This document shows positions 1 to 7,426 of a DNA stretch of 64,000 nucleotides, piece by piece. A model generated the notes under the pieces. The model did not search any database, was not told the origin of the DNA, and worked only from the letters and a program-made list of their open reading frames with translations. How positions within the stretch are numbered: the stretch's first letter is position 1; every line of letters starts with the position of its first letter. The stretch spans positions 1 through 64,000 of the forward strand of contig CAYWLQ010000005.1 in assembly GCA_964458775.1 (NCBI GenBank). Reading direction: 5' to 3'. A program made the translations under genes and the position numbers. This stretch comes from CAYWLQ01 sp964458775 (lineage in GTDB: Bacteria; Myxococcota_A; Polyangia; JAAYKL01).

Positions 1-71
1 ACAGGTTTTTGTTTTCAAAGAGCCGCAATGCAAATGTCTAGAGGGAAATTACTGCAAATCTGTTTATAGTA

Positions 72-181
72 CATTGTCCCCTTAGCCTCCCATTGTCCCC
101 TTAGCCTCCCCCTTAGCCTCCCCCTTAGCCTCCCACCCTTAGCCTCCCCATTGTCCCCTTTGCCTCCCTTTGCCTCCCCTA
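72..181. repeat. Short tandem GC-rich repeats (CCTTAGCCTCC core)
   Basis: Two perfect 19-base copies of the unit CATTGTCCCCTTAGCCTCC stand at 72-90 and 91-109. They are followed by shorter units built on CCCTTAGCCTCC, and then by variants in which TTAG becomes TTTG. The array begins exactly where the transposase reading frame to its right stops resembling a transposase. The composition differs sharply from the AT-rich neighbourhood. It may be a decayed element end, a slippage-prone array, or partly an assembly effect near the contig end. I do not recognise the family. Confidence 0.8.
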
Positions 182-420
182 AGCCGATGAATCGATGCTC
201 CCTTTGCTTCCAATTCACGAGTCAACACGCCCAGTGTATCTACAGCGGCATCAAGCTTGAGCAATGATTCATCTTCCAAACCCAATTCCTTAACACGTGC
301 GACAATCGACTTAAGCTCTTCAAGTGATATATCTTGTCGCTTCTGCGATGCGCTTTTTGAAGATTTACCCGTCGGAGGCGGACCGTGTTTTTTCGTGCTC
401 TTAATTCGACGTTTTGACAT
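139..420 (-). pseudogene. Truncated IS66-family transposase N-terminus
   Basis: The first 80 or so residues look like the N-terminal region of IS66-family TnpC transposases. There is a basic, Lys/Arg-rich head, then SLEELKSIVARVKE and the hallmark stretch VDTLGVLTRELEAKGASIH ending in RLR. In the family this is followed by a Lys-Leu-Phe-Gly motif, zinc-finger and DDE domains, for a total of about 500 residues. Here the frame passes straight after RLR into Gly/Arg-rich residues encoded by the repeat array and stops at 139, so the catalytic domain is missing. No tnpA, tnpB or terminal inverted repeats are visible. It is a dead fragment, identified from memory of the family rather than a search. 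Confidence 0.7.
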
Positions 421-577
421 TATATCCTCGTACTGAATTCTACATAAGTCAGAAACGGCAGTTTGCGCCGGCGCGTTTCAAATGGAATTGGACATAGCCG
501 TGGGTGTCGTCGAGTCCGAAGGGTTTGAGGCTGTGTCCGAAGGAGAAACGGGAGCTCAGAACTAGGATGTCTGTTAT

Positions 578-1363
578 TTAGGGAATCTCAGGAAGATATT
601 CTAGGGGATTTTGCGGTGTTTCAGCAAGTCTTACTTCAAAATGAAGATGGGGTGAGGTTGCATTGCCTGTTTGACCTACTTCGGCAATTATCGATCCCTT
701 GGTAACTTTCCCGCCCTCTATTACCAAGTTTTTATTATTGTGAGCATAAACAGTAATCAGACTGCCTTCATGTTTTATAATAATAAGATTTCCGTATCCC
801 TTAACTCCGTTACCGCTGTATAGAACCGTTCCGTCAGCAGCTGCTCTGATAAGTGTTCCTTGATCCGCCGAAATATCAATTCCGTCATGAGGTTTACCTT
901 TATAAGAACCGAATGCTGCACTCACTTTTCCTGTCAAAGGCCATTCCAAACAAAGTTTTTTTGCAATGACGCAAGAAGTCTGAGCGGTTTTATGAGTAGC
1001 CGGGTTTGATTCTTGAGCTGAACTCAAAGAGGAACTATTATTATATGTATTCGATTCAGCGGTCTGTTCTGCAAGGATATTCGTTGTTTTTGTTTGCGCT
1101 CCCGGAACAGTACCTTCTTGCATGGGCACAAAGATTTTTTCTCTTTTGTTCAAAATTTCCGAACCGTTAATGTCATTAAGTTCTGCAAGAGTATCAACAT
1201 CGGTACTGTGTTGTTTTGCAATTGATGACAGGGTGTCACCCTGTTTGACTTCATACCATTGGCCCTTAAGGGTATACGGCATATCGTTTTGGACAAGCGA
1301 AGCACAGCCCAGGCAATGTATGGTGATAAGTAATAGTACTGTTTTAAGAGCCTTTCTATTCAT
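578..1363 (-). CDS. LysM and M23 peptidase-domain lipoprotein (NlpD/EnvC-like)
   Basis: Predicted envelope murein hydrolase or amidase activator. From the ATG at 1363 it is 261 residues. A hydrophobic signal ends in Leu-Gly-Cys (Cys20), a good lipobox. One LysM domain follows (about 36-82, with YEVKQGDTLSSIA and a closing IFVP), then a Ser/Thr/Asn-rich linker. The C-terminal M23 (LytM) domain, about 138-250, keeps both zinc-ligand motifs, HDGID and HLHFEV, so it may be catalytically active, unlike the degenerate LytM domain of E. coli NlpD. A GTG at 1381 could add six residues, but neither start has a clear Shine-Dalgarno. The next gene on this strand, a beta-helix lipoprotein, ends 43 bases upstream, so co-transcription is possible. 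Confidence 0.85.
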   Translation of the reverse strand: MNRKALKTVLLLITIHCLGCASLVQNDMPYTLKGQWYEVKQGDTLSSIAKQHSTDVDTLAELNDINGSEILNKREKIFVPMQEGTVPGAQTKTTNILAEQTAESNTYNNSSSLSSAQESNPATHKTAQTSCVIAKKLCLEWPLTGKVSAAFGSYKGKPHDGIDISADQGTLIRAAADGTVLYSGNGVKGYGNLIIIKHEGSLITVYAHNNKNLVIEGGKVTKGSIIAEVGQTGNATSPHLHFEVRLAETPQNPLEYLPEIP

Positions 1364-1406
1364 CGTTAAAATAGATAACACGCACAGTAGGCTCTACGCA
1401 AAAAAG

Positions 1407-2789
1407 TTAATGTTGATATTCAAAGGCGCCTATGTCCATACCGGAGCCGGAGGGTGCAGGACGATTTAGAAAATCAAGCCCTGCCGAAGTAACCGACGCT
1501 CCTTGATCTATTGCCTGGCTCCCCACTATTAGATCGTAATCTGATGCATTTATACCGTTGATGTTTACCACTCCAGGATCAGAGGTAACTATTAGATTGT
1601 TGCTTGCATTAAAAGCATCGTTGATTGTTGCATTCCATGTATTGGTTTCATAGAAGATCCAGAGATTGTTTTTCAAGAACACCGTGTCCGGAGTGAGTTC
1701 CGCCCTATAGATCATTGCTATGGAGGGCGTGTAAGAATCCTTATGATGTACAAAAGTATTGTTTTCCCAACGAATGTTTTCGAGTTTGGTTTCGTTTACC
1801 TGAAGCAACATTGCCCATGCGCTGTCTATTGAGACGTTATTGTAAAAAACCGAATCGCTAAAGGTTCCGAAACCGGAAACCTCAAAAAAACCGCAACTGT
1901 TATAAGAAAAATTGTGGTGAATTCTAAGTCCTGTAACAACATCATTCTCTCCAACTGCAACTTCTGTTGCCCCTCCGTCATATCCTGATTCTCCCTGCCA
2001 GTTTGCAAGACCTTTGCAGTTGATAAAATGGTTATAGGCAACCTCATTATAAGATCCGTTGATAAAAATACCTTCAGCACCGCCCACTGAATTGGCATAC
2101 ACTTCGGTATCGGTCGAATCTGCAACCATCTTAAACAAATCATATACTTTGTTACATTGAACCAAGCTGTGCTCACCGAACAACATAATGCCGATACCGC
2201 AATCGGTTACTTCGCTGTTGATCAACTTACTGTCACCTCCCAACATAACACAGGTTCCTCCCCCGCCCAGAGTACTTTGGTCACTTGTGGTTGAACCCTC
2301 CAAATGAAGACCGTCAATTATAATCCCGCCCTGAAAGCCGCTGACCACCGAGTCCTTGGTAATAAATGCAGGCAAGGGCTTAGCCGAATCTCCGTAATTG
2401 GTAAACGTTTTAGGTCCGCCTCTAAAACCTCCCGTATTGACCGGTTCAGAAAACACACTTCCCCGTTTGTACTTTACAACCTCACATCCCGAAGGAATTG
2501 CATCTTGCGTTTGCACAGGTGTATCTTCTGAAAGCCCGTCGTTTGAGTTGTTTCCTCCGACACTATCAACAAAGCATGCGGTTAGGCCGTCATACGATTG
2601 TTCGTACGGACAAGCAGCCATTGGGGGAAGGCTGTCTATGTCAGCATCTGCATCAGAATCAGAATCTACATCGCTGTCAGCATCTCCGTCACTGCCTGTT
2701 TTTCCGGAATCATTTGCATCGCTATCAGCGCACGCCCAAATTGCAACAATACTCACAACCCATGTTAAATACATAAAAGTGTGTCTCAT
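1407..2789 (-). CDS. Asp-rich-linker lipoprotein with right-handed beta-helix, choice-of-anchor Q type
   Basis: A 460-residue surface lipoprotein. The ATG at 2789 has an AGGAGG seven bases upstream. The signal ends Ile-Trp-Ala-Cys (Cys20). Residues about 28-53 are a short linker of alternating Asp with Ser, Ala, Gly or Val. The rest has Asn/Gly-rich repeats typical of parallel beta-helix (PbH1) proteins, with rungs such as NSEVTDCGIGI and LRIHHNFSYNSCG. It ends with the DIGAFEYQ signature seen at the C-terminus of choice-of-anchor Q proteins. Such folds often bind or cut polysaccharides, but no catalytic set could be assigned. It shares the stalk design with the proteins at 16513, 17988, 37757 and 39485. 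Substrate unknown. Confidence 0.75.
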   Translation of the reverse strand: MRHTFMYLTWVVSIVAIWACADSDANDSGKTGSDGDADSDVDSDSDADADIDSLPPMAACPYEQSYDGLTACFVDSVGGNNSNDGLSEDTPVQTQDAIPSGCEVVKYKRGSVFSEPVNTGGFRGGPKTFTNYGDSAKPLPAFITKDSVVSGFQGGIIIDGLHLEGSTTSDQSTLGGGGTCVMLGGDSKLINSEVTDCGIGIMLFGEHSLVQCNKVYDLFKMVADSTDTEVYANSVGGAEGIFINGSYNEVAYNHFINCKGLANWQGESGYDGGATEVAVGENDVVTGLRIHHNFSYNSCGFFEVSGFGTFSDSVFYNNVSIDSAWAMLLQVNETKLENIRWENNTFVHHKDSYTPSIAMIYRAELTPDTVFLKNNLWIFYETNTWNATINDAFNASNNLIVTSDPGVVNINGINASDYDLIVGSQAIDQGASVTSAGLDFLNRPAPSGSGMDIGAFEYQH

Positions 2790-2973
2790 TATAGCCTCCT
2801 GTCTTTTTCAGAAGTACTGATTAGTTTTCAAAATCGCTCAATTTTATGTGGATTATTTGTACGCTTTAATAAAACATACCGGTCGGTTTCTTGACGAAGA
2901 ACCTTGTATCGTACCATAATAATTTTCTGTATACTCAATGTTCAGCTGCTAAAACGGCTGCGAAGGAGTTGTT

Positions 2974-3330
2974 ATGTTTGTGCAAATGTTACAAGACGCT
3001 GTTAATCGAGTTCAGGGGGCCGATTCCGCATTGCTGATGGGATTCGACGGAATTATGGTTGACATGTATAATAACGATAATGAATCTGATGTTGAAAGCA
3101 TGGGAATGGAGCTTTCTGTGCTCATCAAAGAAGTTCGCAAAGCAGCTGAACTGATCAATGCAGGTGCGGCAAGTGAAATGACTGTAAAAACAGATAAATT
3201 AGTAGTGGTACTGCGAATTATAAACGAAGAGTTTTTTGTTGCAATGACCTTGCTTCCCGACGGCAACATCGGAAAAGCAAGATTTGTACTTCGCACCATG
3301 GCACCGACAATGAACGAAGCACTCTCATAA
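2974..3330 (+). CDS. Roadblock/LC7 domain protein (MglB-like)
   Basis: A 118-residue cytoplasmic protein preceded by GAAGGAG at a normal distance. The whole length fits one Roadblock/LC7 domain: an N-terminal helix, a GADSALLMGFDGIMV strand pair, a long central helix (MELSVLIKEVRKAAELI) and the closing FFVAMTLLPDGNIGKARFVLR strands. In Myxococcota such proteins (MglB is the model) act as GTPase-activating partners of small Ras-like GTPases in polarity and motility. No MglA-like GTPase is visible nearby, so the partner is unknown. It stands alone, divergent from the beta-helix gene. Family assignment is firm and the role is inferred. Confidence 0.8.
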   Translation: MFVQMLQDAVNRVQGADSALLMGFDGIMVDMYNNDNESDVESMGMELSVLIKEVRKAAELINAGAASEMTVKTDKLVVVLRIINEEFFVAMTLLPDGNIGKARFVLRTMAPTMNEALS

Positions 3331-3531
3331 ACTACTATTGTTGTAATGTTATAATTTTATTTAAATTGATAAGTCTCCGTTATTTTGTTATTTTTTAGCT
3401 CTTTAACAATATTTTTTTTGACTCAAAAAAAACTCTATTCAAAATGAACATTTATGCTGTATCCACAGTCAAAGGGTGCGTTTTTTAACAGTGTGATTTC
3501 TAACAAACGAGATCCACAGGAGGAGGAAAAG

Positions 3532-4152
3532 ATGTTTTATAATTTTATAGGAAGAGGTGCGGCTCTTTTAACAGTTTCAATGTTGTTTGCAGCCGCGGTT
3601 GTGTTGAAACCGTCAACATCAGAGGCAAAAATTCTTTTTACTTACGGTGATGACATTTCTAAAGTTGCGGATATTGCTCCCGACCAGCTGGAGGCTGTAA
3701 AACAAGTAACCGGTGCTCAAAACCCTGCAATAGGTATTAAGTACAATCAATTCGGACTTTTCTTTCTCAATATTTGGACATGGGGAGGGGAATTCGTAGT
3801 GTATGATGACAACACTTTTTGGGATTTCAAACCGGAAGAACTCGTTCAGATGTTAGGAGGAGATGCCTCCAAACTAAAAAAACCGTTTACTTATATAGTT
3901 CCTCCCGGTTTGATAGTACTTATTTTGTTAGGTATCGGGGCCGTTGTCTTCTTTGTAGTAATCCCAAAGTTAGGCGGTAGCGGTCCTTCAATACCCGGAG
4001 CATCATCTCTCGTTTCAAAAGCAAAAGCCGCTGCTGCAGCCGCCGGAGTAGGAGGTGCTGCCGGCGCTGCTGCATCAACTTCTTCTCAAGACGATGACGA
4101 TGATGATGATGATGACGATGACGATGATGATGATGATGATGACAAGAAATGA
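3532..4152 (+). CDS. Secreted/membrane protein with poly-aspartate C-terminal tail, function unknown
   Basis: I choose the ATG at 3532 because AGGAGG lies just before it; an upstream in-frame start at 3454 has no such site. This gives 206 residues. A signal peptide (about 1-33, ending near SEA) is followed by a soluble region with KYNQFGLFFLNIWTWGGEFVVY, whose aromatic pattern I have seen in uncharacterised deltaproteobacterial proteins but cannot name. A strong transmembrane segment follows at about 122-146, then an Ala/Gly-rich stretch, and finally about 18 consecutive Asp residues before Lys-Lys. The Asp run uses mixed GAT and GAC codons, so it is not a simple triplet expansion. With the signal cleaved, the tail would be cytoplasmic if the single helix crosses outside-to-inside. 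The function is not known. Confidence 0.65.
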   Translation: MFYNFIGRGAALLTVSMLFAAAVVLKPSTSEAKILFTYGDDISKVADIAPDQLEAVKQVTGAQNPAIGIKYNQFGLFFLNIWTWGGEFVVYDDNTFWDFKPEELVQMLGGDASKLKKPFTYIVPPGLIVLILLGIGAVVFFVVIPKLGGSGPSIPGASSLVSKAKAAAAAAGVGGAAGAAASTSSQDDDDDDDDDDDDDDDDDDKK

Positions 4153-4274
4153 TTTGTCGGAAACGACCGTCCTGTTTAAGTTTCAACTTTTAAGATAAGC
4201 AGTCTTTAAAAACTTTCCCTACAACAAATACAACATAATAATACTTGTATAGAAAACTGCTAGAGGTCGAAAAA

Positions 4275-4694
4275 ATGAAAGTATCAATAGCGCATATTTG
4301 TATAAATACCGACAATCTATCCAAAACAGAAGACTTCTATTGTCGAGTTCTAGGCCTGATTAAGGTATTTGATTTTACTAAAAATGGGAAAAAAGTCGGA
4401 TGTTATTTAAAGGTATCTGAAAAAAGCTATTTGGAAATCTTTGAAACAAATTCATCTCAGAAAACATATGAACAGTCTTGTCCCATCGCACATTTCTGTT
4501 TAGAAACAGATGATATTGACGAGGCAAAGAAACGCTTGAATGACTGCGGTATTTCATCATCTGAAAAAAAGTTGGGTTGCGACAATACCTATCAAATATG
4601 GTTTAAAGATCCGAACGGCATAAACATCGAATTTCATCAATATACAGATAGCAGCACTCAATTGACCGGTGAAAATGTTGAAATCGATTGGTAA
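4275..4694 (+). CDS. Glyoxalase/VOC-superfamily protein
   Basis: A single-domain vicinal-oxygen-chelate protein of 139 residues from the ATG at 4275, with an upstream AGAGG. It shows the paired beta-alpha-beta-beta-beta layout. The first half opens with IAHICINTDNL and ends LEIFE; the second opens with IAHFCLETDDI and ends IEFHQ. The two His and two Glu in these motifs match the metal-binding positions of glyoxalase I-like enzymes. FKDPNGINIEF is the usual VOC closing motif. It could be lactoylglutathione lyase-like or another lyase or dioxygenase; the sequence does not settle the substrate. It is followed by dapA after about 140 bases and may be separately transcribed. Confidence 0.75.
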   Translation: MKVSIAHICINTDNLSKTEDFYCRVLGLIKVFDFTKNGKKVGCYLKVSEKSYLEIFETNSSQKTYEQSCPIAHFCLETDDIDEAKKRLNDCGISSSEKKLGCDNTYQIWFKDPNGINIEFHQYTDSSTQLTGENVEIDW

Positions 4695-4832
4695 GTTTTT
4701 AGCACCTAATCCCTAGACGGATTAAACCGCTACACATACATAGAAGTTGACTCTCAATAACAGTATTGATACGGCATTGTAGTATTGTATTGATATTCAA
4801 GTTTATTAATTTGATGTCTAAGGAGAATTAAA

Positions 4833-5726
4833 ATGGATTTCAGAGGTGTATATACAGCAATCGTTACACCGTTTAAGGCAGACGGAAGTGTTGATGAAAA
4901 GGCACTGTGCCGACTTATTGAAGCTCAGTTGGCGGCAGGTGTTTCCGGAATAGTCCCTTGCGGAACCACAGGTGAGAGTCCCACCCTAAGCCATGAGGAA
5001 CATGACAGAGTTATAGAACTGGCCATCTCTTGCGTAGGAAAAAAAGCCCAAATCATTGCAGGAACAGGAAGCAACTCCACAGCCGAAGCAGTACGACTAT
5101 CTGTTCATGCTATGAAGGCAGGTGCTGATGCTTTGCTTCTGGTAAATCCCTACTACAACAAGCCGACTCAACAAGGTTTGTATCGGCATTTTCGCGCAAT
5201 CGCCGAGGCTGTTTCTATTCCTTGCGTTCTATATAATATTCAAGGACGAACAGGGGTAAACCTCGAGACCGATACTCTTGTATCCTTGGCTGAAGCTTGT
5301 GACAACATTATTGCAGTTAAAGAAGCTTCCGGAAATTTAGCACAAATGAAGTCGGTAATTGAACGCACTGCGGATAATTTTAGAGTTTTATCCGGAGACG
5401 ACAATATGACACTGGATCTTATTAAGCTTGGAGGACACGGTGTTATTTCAGTCGCGTCAAATATAGTTCCGGATAAAATGACTGCAATGGTATCATCTGC
5501 ACTTAAAGGCGACATGAAGACTGCCGAAGCTTTAAACGAAAAGATGAAGGAATTATTTTCGGTTTTATTTATAGAGACCAATCCTATTCCAATTAAAACC
5601 GCTCTAGCCATGATCGGAAAAGTTGAAGAGGTCTTTAGATTGCCTTTGTGTGAGCTTTCTACTGCGGAAAACAGAAAAGCGCTGGAGTTATGTCTTAGCA
5701 AAATGGAGCTCATTCCCACACCATGA
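4833..5726 (+). CDS. dapA: 4-hydroxy-tetrahydrodipicolinate synthase
   Basis: First committed enzyme of the diaminopimelate/lysine branch, condensing pyruvate with aspartate semialdehyde. Its 297 residues match the usual length of about 290-300. Visible signatures are the early GVYTAIVTPF, PCGTTGESPTLS (the Thr-Thr pair of the active site), the Tyr of VNPYYNKPTQQG, YNIQGRTGV, and the Schiff-base Lys in AVKEASGN, followed by LSGDD. The Shine-Dalgarno AAGGAG precedes the ATG. Its stop overlaps the next start (ATGA at 5723-5726), so the downstream thiol-oxidoreductase-like lipoprotein is probably translationally coupled, although no functional link is obvious. Confidence 0.95.
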   Translation: MDFRGVYTAIVTPFKADGSVDEKALCRLIEAQLAAGVSGIVPCGTTGESPTLSHEEHDRVIELAISCVGKKAQIIAGTGSNSTAEAVRLSVHAMKAGADALLLVNPYYNKPTQQGLYRHFRAIAEAVSIPCVLYNIQGRTGVNLETDTLVSLAEACDNIIAVKEASGNLAQMKSVIERTADNFRVLSGDDNMTLDLIKLGGHGVISVASNIVPDKMTAMVSSALKGDMKTAEALNEKMKELFSVLFIETNPIPIKTALAMIGKVEEVFRLPLCELSTAENRKALELCLSKMELIPTP

Positions 5727-7387
5727 TTCAATTTTCAATTAGATCCTCAATAGTAATTGTAATGCTCACCCTGCTTTCTTTCTGTGGGGGTCAATCCAAA
5801 ACAACTAATACAGCAGACAAAGAGAAACAGGATGAACCGATCAAAGATGAAACAGAGAAAGAGCCTCACACATCAGTAGTTGCCTTTATATCTACACAAT
5901 GTCCGCACTCCGCCGAAGCTTTGCGTATCTTGATGCAAATTCACAAAGAAATGGGAGATGCAGTTTCACTTCATGTAGGCTACGTCGGTGCTGTTGATGC
6001 AGAAGGCAAAATCGACAGAACAATCGGCGAAGCTGAAATAGGCTCAGCCGTTGCTCAGGTTTGTGCGGGGATGTCTGCAAATGAAGCTTCGTGGTTGACT
6101 TATCTTAATTGCTTATACGAAGGGGAGATTTGGCGGTCACAGCCCTTGGGATGGCAAACTTGTGCTGAAAAAAGCGGAATAGACCGAACAGATGTAGAAG
6201 CATGCATTAAATCTGGAGAGGGAGAAACAATGCTTGCCAAAGCCTATTCTGCCGCCATGGAATCAAGAATTTCCGCAAGCCCTACCATTATTGTCGGTCA
6301 ACATCTATACGGCGGTCCCAGAACCGCTGATGCTTTGATGCAATATTTGTGTTACACTGCCGGCGTTCCTGAAACCAGGCCGACTGTCTGCTCTTCTGTA
6401 ACTCCGCCCAAAAAGATTTCTGCCACAATGCTTTATGATGTTAGGTGTAAAAGCGCTCTTCAATGCGATGTGGAGGGGGAAATTGCAGTACTCGAAAAAC
6501 TCATTCCCGGCTTTGAACTGACACGAGTGGAATTTTCATCGGATAACGGACAATCCTTATATAATCGCATTCTGAAAGCCGACCCTAATGCAGGTAAACT
6601 GCCGGCTATTATTATTGACCATGCTATCAATGACCAAGAAGCCTTAAAGTCTCTCCTGGGTGAATATCTTCTTCCGTTCGAAGACGGCTACATGTTTGCC
6701 CTGGGAGGCGGATGGGATCCTCTAGCCGAAGACTGCACCAACGGTATCGACGACAACGGAAACGGAAAAATTGATTGCGAAGACGATTTCTGCAAAAAGA
6801 AATGGGAATGTCGAGAAGAGATTAAGAAAAGAGTTGATCTGTTCATTATGAGCAGATGTCCCTATGCGCTGGATCTTCTACCGGATGTCAATCGCTTTTT
6901 GGACCATTTTAATCGAGACCGTAAGCTCGTCGACCTGCGTATTCAATTCATCGGAAACGTAACAGTATTGAAAACCTTGGTTTCTATGCACGGAGAAGAA
7001 GAAATAGAAGAAAACCTTCGTATGATTTGCGCTCAAGAGCTGTATCCGGAAAAATATAAATTTATGGAATATGTCTTATGTAGAGCGTCATCCTTTGAAT
7101 CCACAAACTGGGAAGCCTGTGTTGCCAAAGGAATGAATAAAGCCAAACTTCAATCCTGCTCTGAAGGAAAAAGAGGTCAAGAACTGCTTGAAGCATCTTT
7201 TACTACAGCAAAAGAGTTGGGTATTGGCGGAAGTCCTACTTGGTTACTGAACAATAGAGAATCAATGAAGGCAAGATCCTATCCCGATATTACCGTCTCC
7301 TATTGCAACCATAACGAATTAGAAGAATGTAAAAACCCGCCTGTCGCTGTGGAGAAAGCGATTGAGTCACCTAAGACTTGTCGTTAG
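5723..7387 (+). CDS. Tandem GILT/DsbA-like thioredoxin-fold lipoprotein with a MopE-like Cys-Asp motif
   Basis: A 554-residue exported protein. The signal ends Leu-Ser-Phe-Cys (Cys21), probably lipidated although Phe at -1 is unusual. It carries two similar thioredoxin-fold modules. Each has a CP motif (CPHS at about 60, CPYA at about 379) followed by the Cys pattern of GILT-type thiol reductases and a cis-Pro region (ASPTIIV; GSPTWLL). Between them are a shorter degenerate module and a Cys-bounded Asn/Asp loop (CTNGIDDNGNG) like the repeats in Myxococcus MopE, a possible calcium site. Both CP motifs lack the second Cys of CxxC, so the chemistry is not ordinary disulfide exchange; relay or binding roles are possible. 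The start overlaps the dapA stop. Confidence 0.65.
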   Translation: MIQFSIRSSIVIVMLTLLSFCGGQSKTTNTADKEKQDEPIKDETEKEPHTSVVAFISTQCPHSAEALRILMQIHKEMGDAVSLHVGYVGAVDAEGKIDRTIGEAEIGSAVAQVCAGMSANEASWLTYLNCLYEGEIWRSQPLGWQTCAEKSGIDRTDVEACIKSGEGETMLAKAYSAAMESRISASPTIIVGQHLYGGPRTADALMQYLCYTAGVPETRPTVCSSVTPPKKISATMLYDVRCKSALQCDVEGEIAVLEKLIPGFELTRVEFSSDNGQSLYNRILKADPNAGKLPAIIIDHAINDQEALKSLLGEYLLPFEDGYMFALGGGWDPLAEDCTNGIDDNGNGKIDCEDDFCKKKWECREEIKKRVDLFIMSRCPYALDLLPDVNRFLDHFNRDRKLVDLRIQFIGNVTVLKTLVSMHGEEEIEENLRMICAQELYPEKYKFMEYVLCRASSFESTNWEACVAKGMNKAKLQSCSEGKRGQELLEASFTTAKELGIGGSPTWLLNNRESMKARSYPDITVSYCNHNELEECKNPPVAVEKAIESPKTCR

Positions 7388-7426
7388 TTTGGATTCTTTT
7401 TCTATTCCAAAAACAGAATATTTGTT

